From the NCBI GenBank assembly GCA_002928875.1, contig PERO01000005.1:1-64000 (forward strand): a stretch of DNA of 64,000 nucleotides, written 5' to 3'. Within the stretch, counting starts at the first letter, position 1; each line of letters opens with the position of its first letter. Both the position numbers and the translations under genes were made by a program. This stretch comes from Methylobacterium sp. (GTDB lineage: Bacteria; Pseudomonadota; Alphaproteobacteria; Rhizobiales; Beijerinckiaceae). Below are positions 18,708 through 29,627 of this stretch, piece by piece. The notes beneath the pieces were generated by a model that saw nothing but the letters and a program-made list of their open reading frames with translations, was not told the origin of the DNA and ran no database searches.

Positions 18708-20549
18708 ATGAGTTTCGTCAATCCCGCGCGGTTCACCACGCGTCCGGAAATCACCGGCACCTTCGGCGTGGTAGCCTCGACCCACTGGATCGCGACCGCG
18801 GTCGGCATGGGCATCCTGGAGCGCGACGGCAACGCTTTCGATGCGGGCGTGGCGACCGCTTTCACGCTGCAGATCGTCGAGCCGCATCTCAACGGTCCGG
18901 GCGGCGACGTGCCGATCATGATCCATGCCGCGGCGAAGGGCATGACCGAGGTGATCTGCGGGCAGGGTGTTGCGCCGGTGGGGCTCACCATCGCGCATTG
19001 CAAGGCGCTCGGGCTCGATCTCATCCCCGGCACGGGCCTGCTGGCGCCTTGCGTGCCCGGCACCTTCGATTCCTACATGCTGCTCCTGCGCGATTACGGC
19101 ACGATGCCGTTGCGCAACGTGCTCGAACCCGCGATCCACTATGCGCGTCATGGCTATCCGCTGGTCGAGCGCATCGTCGCCACGATCAAGACCGTGGAGG
19201 CGATGTTCCGCGAGCACTGGACGACCTCCGCCGATCTCTACCTGCCCGGCGGCAAGGTGCCGGAGGTCGGCAGCCGCTTCCGCAACCCTGTTCTCGCCGA
19301 CACCTACGAGCGCCTGTTGAAAGAGGCCGAGGCCGGCGGCGGAAGTCGCGAGGCGATCATCGAGCGGGCACGGACAATCTGGTCGCAGGGCTTCATCGCC
19401 GAGGCGATCGACGAATTCTGCCGCACGCAGGAGGTGATGGACGTCTCCGGAAAGCGCAATCGCGGCGTGCTCAATGGCGACGACATGGCGCGCTGGCAGG
19501 CCACGATCGAGAAGCCGACCGAGTATAATTATAACCGCTACACCGTGCAGAAGCCCGGCCCCTGGTGCCAGGGCATCGCGACGTTGCAGCAACTCGCGCT
19601 TCTGAAGGGCTTCGATCTCGATGGGCTCGACCCCGCCGGCCCGGATTTCATCCACCTGCAGGTGGAGGCTGCGAAGCTCGCCTTCGCAGATCGCGACACC
19701 TTCCTCGGCGACCCCGCTTTCGTGGATGTGCCGCTCGGGACGCTCCTGTCGGATGCGTACAATGCCGAGCGTCGCAAGCTCATCACGGATCGCGCCTCGC
19801 ACGAGCAAAGGCCCGGCAGCATCCCCGGCTTCGGCGGCGCGATGGCCCTGCGGCAGGCCGGCGAGAAGCGCGCGGCAGTAAGCGCGGGCGGCGCGGGCGA
19901 ACCGACCGTCGGCGATGTCCATACCGGGCATGGCGCGGGCGAGGAGGTGCACCCCAACGGCGTGACGCGCGGCGACACCGTGCATTTCGACATCATCGAC
20001 CGGCACGGCAACATGATCGCCGCCACGCCCTCCGGCGGCTGGCTGCAATCCTCCCCCGTCATCCCGAAGCTCGGCTTCTGCCTCGGCTCGCGGGCGCAGA
20101 TGTTCATGCTCGACGAGAACCATCCGGCCGCCCTCGCACCCGGGCGGCGGCCGCGTACGACGCTCTCGCCCACCATGGCGCTGAGGGATGGCAAGCCGTA
20201 TCTCGCCTGGGGTTCGCCCGGCGGCGACCAGCAGGACCAGTGGATCCCGCAGATGTTCCTGCGCCACGTGCATGCCGGCATGAACCTGCAGGAGGCGATC
20301 GACGCGCCGGCCTGGCACACCGAGCATTTCCCCATCTCCTTCTGGCCCCGCACGGCGCGGCCCGGCGTGGTTGTGGTGGAATCCCGCGTGCCCGAGGCAA
20401 CAGTCGAGGAGTTGAAGCGGCGCGGGCACATCGTCGAGGTGGGCGCGGCGTGGTCCGAGGGGCGGCTGGTAGCCGCTTCCCAGGATGGCGAGTTCCTGCG
20501 TGCGGCGGCCAATCCGCGCGGCATGCAGGGCTACGCGGCCGGGCGATAG
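18708..20549 (+). CDS. Gamma-glutamyltransferase-family protein
   Basis: A 613-residue Ntn hydrolase of the GGT family. The mature small-subunit start should be the Thr in GVTRGDTVHFDI (about residue 424), followed by the family block NMIAATPSGGWLQSSPV. The substrate-loop region RPRTTLSPTMAL is present. It has no signal peptide, unlike exported GGTs, so it would act on imported gamma-glutamyl compounds. E. coli GGT has a TT pair at the nucleophile; here only one Thr is in register. A 115-bp gap upstream may hold a promoter. DUF1028 follows after 9 bp with its ribosome site overlapping the stop. Confidence 0.9.
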   Translation: MSFVNPARFTTRPEITGTFGVVASTHWIATAVGMGILERDGNAFDAGVATAFTLQIVEPHLNGPGGDVPIMIHAAAKGMTEVICGQGVAPVGLTIAHCKALGLDLIPGTGLLAPCVPGTFDSYMLLLRDYGTMPLRNVLEPAIHYARHGYPLVERIVATIKTVEAMFREHWTTSADLYLPGGKVPEVGSRFRNPVLADTYERLLKEAEAGGGSREAIIERARTIWSQGFIAEAIDEFCRTQEVMDVSGKRNRGVLNGDDMARWQATIEKPTEYNYNRYTVQKPGPWCQGIATLQQLALLKGFDLDGLDPAGPDFIHLQVEAAKLAFADRDTFLGDPAFVDVPLGTLLSDAYNAERRKLITDRASHEQRPGSIPGFGGAMALRQAGEKRAAVSAGGAGEPTVGDVHTGHGAGEEVHPNGVTRGDTVHFDIIDRHGNMIAATPSGGWLQSSPVIPKLGFCLGSRAQMFMLDENHPAALAPGRRPRTTLSPTMALRDGKPYLAWGSPGGDQQDQWIPQMFLRHVHAGMNLQEAIDAPAWHTEHFPISFWPRTARPGVVVVESRVPEATVEELKRRGHIVEVGAAWSEGRLVAASQDGEFLRAAANPRGMQGYAAGR

Positions 20550-20558
20550 GAGGGGAAC

Positions 20559-21295
20559 ATGACCTGGTCCATCGTCGCGCGCGACCCTGCCACCGGAGAG
20601 ATCGGCGTCGGCGTCTCCACCTGCGCCTTCGCGGTGGGCGCGCGCGTGCCCTTCGTGGAGACCGGCACGGGCGCCATCGCCACGCAGGCCTTCGTGAACC
20701 CGTTCTACGGGCTGCGCGGCCTTGAATTGCTGCGCGCCGGCGCGGATGCGCAATCGGTGATCGATATCCTCACCCTCGCCGATGCGGGACGCGGCCAGCG
20801 GCAGGTGCACATGCTGGATCGCGCGGGCCGCCTCGCGGCCTATACCGGCGCGGATTGCGTGCCCTGGTGCGGGCACCTGATCCGCGACACCTTCTCCGTC
20901 GCCGGCAACATGCTTGCCGGGGTGGAGGTGATCGAGGAAACCGCGCGCGTCTTCGCGGCCGAGAGCGCCCTGCCCCTCGCCCGGCGGATGATCGTCGCGC
21001 TGCAGGCGGGCGAAGCGGCGGGCGGCGACAAGCGCGGAAAGCAGAGCGCGGCGATCCGCATCCACGATGCGGAGGAATATGCGCTCTTCGATCTGCGCGT
21101 CGATGACCACGCCGACCCGCTGGGCGAACTCGCGCGGCTCGAACGCGTCGCGCATGAGCGCTACCTGCATTATCGGAAAGTCATGCCCCGCCGCGACGAC
21201 CCTTCCGGCGTCACGGATCGCGCGGAGATCGAGCGGCTCATCGCTGAGTCAATCGCGGCCGAATCCATCGCGGCCGAGAAGGCAGGGCCCGCGCG

Positions 21296-21299
<4 letters not shown>
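20559..21299 (+). CDS. DUF1028 protein (predicted Ntn-type hydrolase)
   Basis: A 246-residue DUF1028 protein. MTWSIVARDPATGEIGVGVST opens the family, ATQAFVNPFYG and AGNMLAG are its other marks. DUF1028 proteins are thought to share the Ntn-hydrolase fold and often sit beside GGT and peptide transporter genes, as here. Usual length is about 220; the C-terminus carries an extra tail with a repeated ESIAAE unit, apparently from an 11-bp tandem duplication. It is coupled (ATGA) to the next ATPase gene. Confidence 0.85.
21252..21277 (+). repeat. Short direct repeat in the DUF1028 tail
   Basis: ATCGCGGCCGA occurs at 21252-21262 and 21267-21277, 15 bp apart, encoding the repeated AESIAAES tail. 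It looks like replication slippage and keeps the frame. Confidence 0.5.
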
Positions 21300-22275
<976 letters not shown>

Positions 22276-22279
<4 letters not shown>

Positions 22280-23355
22280 CGAAGCTGCTCGAAGCGCACG
22301 GCCTGTCGAAAACCTTCGTCGCGAAGCGCAACATCTTCGGCAAGCCGACCGCCGAAGTGCGCGCGGTGGATGGCGTCGATCTTCGCCTGGAGGCGGGGGA
22401 AACCCTGGCGCTGGTGGGCGAATCCGGCTGCGGAAAATCCACCCTCGGCCGGATGCTGTTGCGGCTGATCGAGCCCACGGGCGGGGCACTGACCTTCGAG
22501 GGTCGCGATCTGCTCACGCTGTCGGAAGCGGATCTGCGCTCCCTGCGCCGGCATGTGCAGATCATCTTCCAGGACCCGTTCGCTTCGCTCAATCCGCGCA
22601 TGAATGTCGGCGAGGCGATTGCCGAACCGCTGTTGCTGCACGACATCGTGCCGGCAAGCCAGCGCCGCGCGCGTGTCGCGGAACTGCTGGAAACCGTTGG
22701 CCTTCGCGCCGAACATGCCGCGCGCTACCCGCATGAATTCTCCGGCGGGCAAAGGCAGCGCGTGGTGATCGCCCGGGCGCTGGCGAGCGAACCGCGGCTC
22801 ATCATCTGCGACGAGCCGGTCTCCGCGCTCGATGTCTCGATCCGCGCGCAGATCCTCAACCTCCTGCGCGAATTGCAGCAGCGGCTGAACCTGACCATGG
22901 TGTTCATCAGCCACGATCTCGCGGTGGTGAAGCACATCGCCGACCGCATCGCCGTGATGTATCTCGGGCGCATCGTGGAAACCGGCGCGGCCGATGCGGT
23001 TTTCGCCAATCCGCGTCACCCCTATACGCGCGCCCTGCTCTCGGCCATTCCCGTCGCCAGCGTCGAGCGCCGCGCGGGCCGCATCGTGCTGCAGGGCGAT
23101 GTGCCGAGCCCGCTCAATCCGCCCCCGGGCTGCCATCTGCACCGGCGCTGCCCGCATGCCGGTCCCGTCTGCCGGGAAACCGTGCCCCTGCTGGCCGGTG
23201 ACGCGCAGCATCGCGTCGCCTGCCATTTTGCGGACAGCCTGCCCCCGGCCGATTCCATCCTGCCGCGCGAAAGCGCCCCGAACGAGACCCTGCTTCGCCT
23301 GATGTCGGCTTTCGAGACCGGCAGAACTCCCACCCCCTCGCAATCGGAGACCTGA
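22276..23355 (+). CDS. Peptide ABC transporter ATPase, DppF type (second set)
   Basis: A 359-residue ATPase: Walker A GESGCGKS, signature FSGGQRQR, Walker B LIICDEPVSALD, cysteine tail PPGCHLHRRCPHAGPVC. The C-terminus extends about 30 residues beyond its paralogue at 16.7 kb. The start at 22276 overlaps the preceding stop (ATGA); an earlier in-frame ATG lies inside the upstream gene. Confidence 0.92.
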
Positions 23356-23356
23356 G

Positions 23357-24877
23357 ATGAAGACAGCCTTCAGATATGGGCTCGCAGCCCTCCTCGCCGC
23401 CCCGCTTTTCGCCGGAACCGCGATGGCGCAAGGCGCGATCCGCATCGGCCTCGCCGAGGACCCGGATGTGCTCGATCCCACCCTCGCGCGGACTTACGTG
23501 GGCCGCATCGTCTTCGCCTCGATCTGCGACAAGCTGTTCGACATCGACGAGAAGCTGAACGTCGTGCCGCAGCTGGCGCTGAGCCACGAGACCTCCGCCG
23601 ATGGCAAGACCGTCACCATCAAACTGCGCCCCGGCGTGAAGTTCCACGATGGCGAGCCGCTCGATGCCGCAGCCGCGAAATATTCGCTCGATCGCCATCG
23701 CACCATGAACGGCTCCTTCCGCCGCGCGGAATTGAGCCAGATCGACAGCGTCGACGTGGTCGACCCGACCACGATCCGCATCACGCTGAAGGCGCCGTTC
23801 TCGCCGCTGATCGCGCAGCTGACCGATCGCGCCGGCATGATGGTTTCGCCCAAGGCCGCGCAGGAGGCGGGTGATCGCTTCGGCCAGAAACCGGTTTGCG
23901 CCGGGCCCTACAAGTTCGTGGAGCGCGTGCAGCAGGACCGGATCGTCGTCGAGAAATTCGCCGATTACTGGGACAAGGCGAATGTGCATATCGACCGCAT
24001 CACCTATGTGCCGATCACCGATTCCACCGTGCGGCTCGCCAACCTGAAATCCGGCCAGCTCGACCTGATCGAGCGCGCCCTCGCGACCGACATCAAGGAT
24101 ATCCGTGCGACGCGCGGGCTGAAGCTCGCGACGGCCTCGGAGCTTGGCTATCAGGGCATCACCATCAATGTCGGCAAGGGTGACGCGGCGAAGGGCCCGC
24201 TCGGTTCGGACCCGCGCGTGCGCCAGGCCTTCGAGGCGGCGATCGACCGCGAGGCGATCTCGCAGGTGGTGTTCAACGGCGAATTCAAGCCGGGCAACCA
24301 GTGGGTGAACCCGGAAAACGCCTTCTACCAGAAGAGCATTCCCGTGCCGAAACGCGATGTCGCCAAGGCGAAGAAGCTCCTGGCCGATGCCGGCGTGAAG
24401 ACGCCCGTGCCGGTGGATTTCATGGTGCCGAACAACCCGGAGACGCGGCAGGTGGCGGAAGTGGTGCAGGCCATGACCGCCGAAGCCGGCTTCGAGGTGA
24501 AGATCCGCGTGACCGAGTTCGCGACCTCGCTGAAGGAAGCGGAGGCGGGCAATTACCAGGCCTATATGCTCGCCTGGTCGGGCCGCACCGATCCCGACGG
24601 CAACATCCAGTCCTTTGCCAGCACCGGCGCGCCGAACAACTACTCGGCCTATTCGAACAAGGACGTGGATGACGCGCTGAACGAGGCCCGCACCAAGAAC
24701 GCCATGCCCGAGCGCATGGCGGCCTACAAGCGCGCGGCGGAGCAGCTCGCGAAGGATCTGCCGATCGTCTACATCTACCATCGTCTCGTGATCATCGCGC
24801 ATCGCGAGCGGATCGAGGGCTATCGCCAGATGCCGGATGGCCTCGTGCGCGTGGTGGGCCTGAAGGTGAAGGGCTGA
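23357..24877 (+). CDS. Peptide ABC transporter substrate-binding protein (second set)
   Basis: A 506-residue SBP family 5 protein with a signal peptide cleaved near TAMAQG, then EDPDVLDPTLAR, LRPGVKFHDGEPLDA and CAGPYKFVERVQQDRIV. It starts 1 bp after the ATPase stop and is followed 3 bp later by the permease gene, so the gene order is ATPase-ATPase-binding protein-permease-permease. Confidence 0.92.
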   Translation: MKTAFRYGLAALLAAPLFAGTAMAQGAIRIGLAEDPDVLDPTLARTYVGRIVFASICDKLFDIDEKLNVVPQLALSHETSADGKTVTIKLRPGVKFHDGEPLDAAAAKYSLDRHRTMNGSFRRAELSQIDSVDVVDPTTIRITLKAPFSPLIAQLTDRAGMMVSPKAAQEAGDRFGQKPVCAGPYKFVERVQQDRIVVEKFADYWDKANVHIDRITYVPITDSTVRLANLKSGQLDLIERALATDIKDIRATRGLKLATASELGYQGITINVGKGDAAKGPLGSDPRVRQAFEAAIDREAISQVVFNGEFKPGNQWVNPENAFYQKSIPVPKRDVAKAKKLLADAGVKTPVPVDFMVPNNPETRQVAEVVQAMTAEAGFEVKIRVTEFATSLKEAEAGNYQAYMLAWSGRTDPDGNIQSFASTGAPNNYSAYSNKDVDDALNEARTKNAMPERMAAYKRAAEQLAKDLPIVYIYHRLVIIAHRERIEGYRQMPDGLVRVVGLKVKG

Positions 24878-24880
24878 GCC

Positions 24881-25822
24881 ATGCTCGTGTTGATCGCCCG
24901 GCGGCTGATGCAACTCATTCCGACGATCGTCATCGTCTCGATGATGATCTTCGGCTTGCAGCAATTGCTGCCGGGCGATCCCGCGACCATCATGGCGGGC
25001 GAGGAACGCGACCCCGAAGTGATCGAGCAGATCCGGAAGCAGTATCGGCTCGATCAGCCCATCCCGGTGCAATATGTCTACTGGATCAAGGGGGTGGTGA
25101 CGGGTGACCTCGGCGAATCCATGCGCCTCAAGGAGCCCGTCTCGAAACTCGTCGCGCAGAAGCTGCCGGTGACCCTGCAACTCGCCACGATGGCGATGAT
25201 CATCGCGATCCTTATCGGCGTGCCGGCGGGCATCATCTCGGCGGTGAAGAAGGGGACGATCTGGGATTACGTGGTGAACGTGGTCTCGCTCTGGGGCATC
25301 TCGACGCCGAATTTCTGGCTCGGAATCCTGCTGATCTTCCTGTTCTCGGTGCATCTCGGCTGGCTGCCGGCCTCGGGCTATGTCAGCCCCTTCGAGGACC
25401 CCTGGCAATCGCTGAAGACCACGATCATGCCCGCTTTCGTGCTGGGCAATTCCATCGCGGGCGTGCTGATGCGCCATACCCGCGCGGCGATGCTGCAGGC
25501 GCTCTCCTCGGATTACGTGCGCACGGCGCGTGCCAAGGGCCTCAACGAGAAGCGCGTCATCCTCGCGCACGCCATGCGCAACGCGCTGACGCCGGTCATC
25601 ACGCTCGGCGCGCTGGAATTCGGCACGCTGCTCTCCGGTGCGGTGCTGACGGAGCAGATCTTCACCATTCCCGGCTTCGGCAAGCTGATCGTCGATGCCG
25701 TGTTCAACCGCGATTACGCCGTGGTGCAGGGCGTGGTGCTCGTGACCTCCGCGACCTACATCCTTTTGAACCTGCTCGCTGATCTCGGCTATATCCTCGT
25801 CAATCCGAGGCTCCGGCCATGA
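24881..25822 (+). CDS. Peptide ABC transporter permease, DppB type (second set)
   Basis: A 313-residue permease: N-terminal helix, periplasmic QYRLDQPIPVQYVYWI, GDLGESM, and EAA loop YVRTARAKGLNEKRVILAH. It overlaps the DppC-type gene by 4 bp. Confidence 0.92.
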   Translation: MLVLIARRLMQLIPTIVIVSMMIFGLQQLLPGDPATIMAGEERDPEVIEQIRKQYRLDQPIPVQYVYWIKGVVTGDLGESMRLKEPVSKLVAQKLPVTLQLATMAMIIAILIGVPAGIISAVKKGTIWDYVVNVVSLWGISTPNFWLGILLIFLFSVHLGWLPASGYVSPFEDPWQSLKTTIMPAFVLGNSIAGVLMRHTRAAMLQALSSDYVRTARAKGLNEKRVILAHAMRNALTPVITLGALEFGTLLSGAVLTEQIFTIPGFGKLIVDAVFNRDYAVVQGVVLVTSATYILLNLLADLGYILVNPRLRP

Positions 25823-26721
25823 GCGGCTCGGCACAAACCAGCGGGGCAGCCAGCGTGAGCGTGAAAACCGGCACCGTGCCCGAGACGCCCCTGCGCCGCG
25901 CCAGGCGGCGATTGAAGGCGCGCAAGGCCGCGATGTTCGGGCTCGTCGTCATCGTGGCCCTGGTGCTGATCGCGATCTTCGCGCCGCTGATCGCGCCGCA
26001 TGACCCCATCCGGCAAAGCTGGACCGCCGTGCGCAAGGCCCCCTCCGCGCTCTACTGGTTCGGCACCGACGAAGTGGGCCGCGACCTCTTCTCGCGCGTG
26101 ATCTACGGCACCCGGGCGTCGCTCGCGGCGGGGGTGATCTCCGTGGGTATCGCCGTGGCGCTCGGCGTGCCGCTCGGCCTGCTCGCCGGATATGGCCCGC
26201 GCTGGGTGGATACGATCCTCTCGCGCATCACCGATGCGATGCTCGCGAGCCCCTTCCTCATTCTCGCGATCGCGCTGGCGGCCTTCCTTGGCCCGAGCCT
26301 CACCAACGCGATGATCGCCATCGGCATCACCGCGACACCGATCTTCATCCGCCTCACGCGTGGGCAGGTGCTGGCCGTGAAGGTGGAGGATTATGTCGAG
26401 AGCGCGCGGGCCGTGGGCAACCCGCGCTGGCGCATCGCGGTCCGGCACATCCTGCCGAACGTGATGCCGCAATTGCTGGTGCAGATCACGCTGACCATCG
26501 CCACCGCCGTGATCGCCGAGGCGAGCCTCTCCTTCCTGGGGCTCGGCCAGCAACCGCCCGCGCCCTCCTGGGGCTCGATGCTGAATTCCGCGCAGCGCTT
26601 CCTCACCAATGCGCCGTGGATGGCGATCTGGCCGGGCGTCGCGATCTTCATCACGGTTCTCTCGTTCAACCTGCTGGGTGACGGCCTGCGCGATGCCTTC
26701 GATCCGCGCGAGCGTGGCTGA
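25819..26721 (+). CDS. Peptide ABC transporter permease, DppC type (second set)
   Basis: A 300-residue permease with OppC blocks YWFGTDEVGRDLFSRVIYG and the EAA loop YVESARAVGNPRWRIAVRH. It ends the 18.7-26.7 kb operon, 3 bp short of the convergent DCC gene, leaving no room for a separate terminator. Confidence 0.92.
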   Translation: MSGSAQTSGAASVSVKTGTVPETPLRRARRRLKARKAAMFGLVVIVALVLIAIFAPLIAPHDPIRQSWTAVRKAPSALYWFGTDEVGRDLFSRVIYGTRASLAAGVISVGIAVALGVPLGLLAGYGPRWVDTILSRITDAMLASPFLILAIALAAFLGPSLTNAMIAIGITATPIFIRLTRGQVLAVKVEDYVESARAVGNPRWRIAVRHILPNVMPQLLVQITLTIATAVIAEASLSFLGLGQQPPAPSWGSMLNSAQRFLTNAPWMAIWPGVAIFITVLSFNLLGDGLRDAFDPRERG

Positions 26722-26724
26722 ACC

Positions 26725-27069
26725 TCACGATTTCGAGCGCTGCCGCCAGCGGAGGAAGTGCCCATAGGCGCGTTCCAGCATCGCCAGAACCGGAGGCAGT
26801 CGCGCGATCTGGCCCAGGGGCCAGAACAAAGGAATCTGCCGCCACATCAGCGCGAAGGCCGCCGCGCCGGAATGGAGATTTCCGCCCGCATCCCGCGCAT
26901 GGAACCGGGCGAGCAGCACCTGCGGATCGAGCGGACAGGCGGCATCCGGGGCGTAGAGATCGACGAAGGCGATCCGCCCGCGCCAATCGAGCGCGCGCAT
27001 CAGGCGGATCTCGCGCGTGCAGATCGGGCAGGCGCTGTCGAACCAGACCGTGACGGCGGGCGCGTTCAT
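26725..27069 (-). CDS. DCC-family (DUF393) thiol-disulfide protein
   Basis: A 114-residue DUF393 protein with the eponymous DxxCxxC motif as DSACPIC near residue 11 and the later FHARDAGGNLHSGAAAF block. DCC proteins are predicted thiol-disulfide oxidoreductases; few have known partners. It overlaps the photolyase-type gene by 4 bp (ATGA), so the two are co-translated. Confidence 0.85.
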   Translation of the reverse strand: MNAPAVTVWFDSACPICTREIRLMRALDWRGRIAFVDLYAPDAACPLDPQVLLARFHARDAGGNLHSGAAAFALMWRQIPLFWPLGQIARLPPVLAMLERAYGHFLRWRQRSKS

Positions 27070-28352
27070 CGGTGCGCCATCGCCCGCGGCTGGCGGCTCG
27101 CGAAGGCATCCGCGTCGGCCGCGCCGATCCCCATCCCGGCGAGCAGATCCGGGATGCGCTCGCGCAGACCGAAGAAGCCCTTCGTGGCATGCGGCCAGAT
27201 CAGATCGTCTTCCCGGCGGCGGATTTCCACGAGCGCGATGCCGGCCTTCGCAAGCGCTGGCCGCAACCGCGCGAATTCTTCTGCCATCGGCCCCACCGGC
27301 GCATAGGCCGTGACGATGCACGTCGCGCCCAGTGCCTGGCAGCGCCGCACGAGATCCGCCGCCTGCAGCGCGTCGAGCCTGTCGCCGGTGACGCCGAAAT
27401 GCGCCGAAGCGCGGGTGAGGCCATCCGCCAGCGCGCCTTCCGCGAAGGCCAAGGCGTGCTCCGCCACCGGCCATTCCGAGCGGCTCTGCGTCGCGTGGCA
27501 GGCGAGAATGCCGCGCAGGTCGGCCTCGGCCAGCGGCAGGCTCTCGGGGTGGAGATCCTCCTCGGTCAGCAGCAGCAGGGCCGGTTCTGGCGGCGCGGCT
27601 TCGAAGGCGGCGCGCAGCGGGGCCGGCGCGGGCAAGGCCGGCTCCTCCAGCGCGATCGCCTCGCGCGCGAGATCCTTCGGCCGGAAGCGCCCGCCCGTAT
27701 GCTCGGCGATGTTGTCGGGCCGCGCGAGATAGGTCTTGCCGCGCGTATGAAGCCCCGCGACCCAGCGCCAGGAGAGCGTGTTCGAGGCCGGGTCGCCATC
27801 GACGAAATGCCGGAAGGTGAAATCCGCACCCAGTTCCCAGGGCAGGCCGAGGGTGAAGATCCAGATCGAGGCCAGCCACATCCGCGTGTGATTGTGCAGA
27901 TAGCCCGTCTCGATCAGTTCCTCGACCCAGGCATCGAAGCAATCGATGCCGGTGCGTCCCTCCATGGCCTTCCGGATGGCGCGGGCTTGGCCGCCGCCCG
28001 CCTCCACCATCGCCTGCTGGCCGGCGAGCGCGGCCCGGTAGCGCCGCCAGATCTCGGGCCGCGTCTCGAGATGCCCCTTGAAATAGCCGCGCCAGAACAC
28101 CTCCTGCACGAATTTCTCGGCCGTCGCGAGGTCATGCCGGGCGAGAACGGCCGCGAGCACCTCGCGCTCGGTCACGAGGCGGTGGCGCAGATAGGGCGAG
28201 AGCACCGAGACATTGCCGCGATCATCCGGCCCGTAATCGGTGTTGCGGCGATTGGCATAGGCGCGCCCCGCCGCCGGCACGAAGGCTGCGAGGCGGGCGA
28301 GGCCGGCTTCGCGTGTGGGCAGAAAAGACCGGGAGGAGGCAGGCTTGCTCAT
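27066..28352 (-). CDS. Photolyase/cryptochrome-type FAD protein with apparently permuted domains
   Basis: A 428-residue protein. Residues about 20-235 hold the photolyase FAD-binding domain: VSVLSPYLRHRLV, FVQEVFWRGYFKGHL, ETGYLHNHTRMWLAS and DGDPASNTLSWRWVAG line up with the flavin-binding blocks of photolyases. Normally an antenna Rossmann domain of about 130 residues precedes this; here only about 20 residues do. The part after it (about 255-428) has an alpha/beta pattern, including TAYAPVGPMAEEF, KAGIALVEI and LIWPHATKGFFGLRERIP, resembling the antenna domain moved to the back. Flavin binding is well supported; DNA repair activity is not. The start at 28352 was preferred over 28403. It follows the sigma-factor gene by 57 bp. 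Confidence 0.8.
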   Translation of the reverse strand: MSKPASSRSFLPTREAGLARLAAFVPAAGRAYANRRNTDYGPDDRGNVSVLSPYLRHRLVTEREVLAAVLARHDLATAEKFVQEVFWRGYFKGHLETRPEIWRRYRAALAGQQAMVEAGGGQARAIRKAMEGRTGIDCFDAWVEELIETGYLHNHTRMWLASIWIFTLGLPWELGADFTFRHFVDGDPASNTLSWRWVAGLHTRGKTYLARPDNIAEHTGGRFRPKDLAREAIALEEPALPAPAPLRAAFEAAPPEPALLLLTEEDLHPESLPLAEADLRGILACHATQSRSEWPVAEHALAFAEGALADGLTRASAHFGVTGDRLDALQAADLVRRCQALGATCIVTAYAPVGPMAEEFARLRPALAKAGIALVEIRRREDDLIWPHATKGFFGLRERIPDLLAGMGIGAADADAFASRQPRAMAHR

Positions 28353-28409
28353 GCCCTTGATACGGCCCGGCACCCGGGCCGGACCATGGCAGGCGAAGGG
28401 CAAAACGCT

Positions 28410-29627
28410 TTACGCCTCGCCGGCTTGCGCGCGCAGGAGATAGGCCCGGACGGCGGGCTGTTCGCTGAGCCCGATGGCAACGGAGAGCGCCGCTTCGGCC
28501 TCCGGCAATCGCCCGAGCGCCTTGAGGCAGGCCCAGCGCGTGACCCAGTAGGGCTGATAGCGATCGCGCTCCGGCGATGCGATGGCATCGAGATCGGCGA
28601 GGGCCTCGACGGCCTTGCCCGCATGGAGCCGCGCGCCGGCCTGCGCCACGAGCGCCCCGAGCGACGGCGAGGCCGCGACGCGCAGGCGATAGAGCAGCTC
28701 CAGCGCCTCGTGATTGACGGTTCCGGTGATCGGGCGTTGCACATGCACGGACTGGATCGCCGCCTCGCACTGGTAGAGACCGAACCGGCGATGGCGCGAG
28801 GCTTCTTCGAGAAGGCTCTCGGCCTCGATGATCAGGATGCGGTTCCACCGGCTGGCATCCTGCTCGTGCAGCGGCACGAAGAAGCCCCCGTCGTCGAAGC
28901 GGGCCGTTCGCCGCGCCTCGCAGAACAGCATCAGCGCGAGCAGGCCCTTCGGCTCCGGCTCCGCGGGCAGAAGCCCCACCACCAGGCGGCCGAGATCGAT
29001 CGCCTCTTCCGCGAGGCCCTGCAGGTCGGCATCGGTTCCGGCAAGTGCATCCCAGCCCACGCCATAGGCGGCGTAGATCGCGTCGAGCACGTCCTGCAAT
29101 CGATCCGGCCAATCCTCATCGCCCGGCACCGCGAAGGGAATGCGGGCATCGCGGATCTTGGCCTTGGCGCGCACCAGCCGTTGACTCATGGCGGAGGGCC
29201 GCACCGCGAAGGCCGAGGCGATGCGCGCCGCATCGAGGCCCAGCACGGTCTGCAGCATCAGCGCCGGCCGCACCGAGGCCTCGATGGCGGGATGCGCGCA
29301 GACGAACAGCAGCTTCAGCCGTTCATCCGGGAATTCCTCGACGATCCGGCGTTCCTCCTGCCGCCGCTCCACCTCGTCGGTGGCCCGGTCCCGCAAGGCG
29401 CCGGCGCGCCATTCGTTGAGAAGGCGATGCCGGGCGGCGGTGATCAGCCACGCCTCGGGATTGCGCGGCACGCCCGAGACGGGCCAGCTGGCGAGCGCGT
29501 TGGCGAAGGCCTCGGCCAGCGCATCTTCCGCCGCCGCGATGTCGCGGGTCCGGGCGGCGAGGATCGACACGAGCCGCCCGTAGGACGTGCGCGCCGCCTG
29601 CTCCGCCGCCCTGGCCGCCGCCGTCAC
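28410..29627 (-). CDS. ECF42-like RNA polymerase sigma factor with C-terminal extension
   Basis: A 405-residue sigma factor. Region 2 lies in residues 10-80 (EDALAEAFANALASWPVSG, NPEAWLITAARHRLLNEWR), region 4 around 110-175 (RIASAFAVRPSAMSQRLVRAK), then a long helical extension with TPR-like repeats that is the mark of the ECF42/DUF6596 class. Such factors are usually encoded beside a DGPF protein, as here, with no anti-sigma factor. The GTG start at 29627 overlaps the DGPF gene stop (GTGA). The frame is open further upstream but that stretch overlaps the DGPF gene. Confidence 0.88.
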   Translation of the reverse strand: MTAAARAAEQAARTSYGRLVSILAARTRDIAAAEDALAEAFANALASWPVSGVPRNPEAWLITAARHRLLNEWRAGALRDRATDEVERRQEERRIVEEFPDERLKLLFVCAHPAIEASVRPALMLQTVLGLDAARIASAFAVRPSAMSQRLVRAKAKIRDARIPFAVPGDEDWPDRLQDVLDAIYAAYGVGWDALAGTDADLQGLAEEAIDLGRLVVGLLPAEPEPKGLLALMLFCEARRTARFDDGGFFVPLHEQDASRWNRILIIEAESLLEEASRHRRFGLYQCEAAIQSVHVQRPITGTVNHEALELLYRLRVAASPSLGALVAQAGARLHAGKAVEALADLDAIASPERDRYQPYWVTRWACLKALGRLPEAEAALSVAIGLSEQPAVRAYLLRAQAGEA

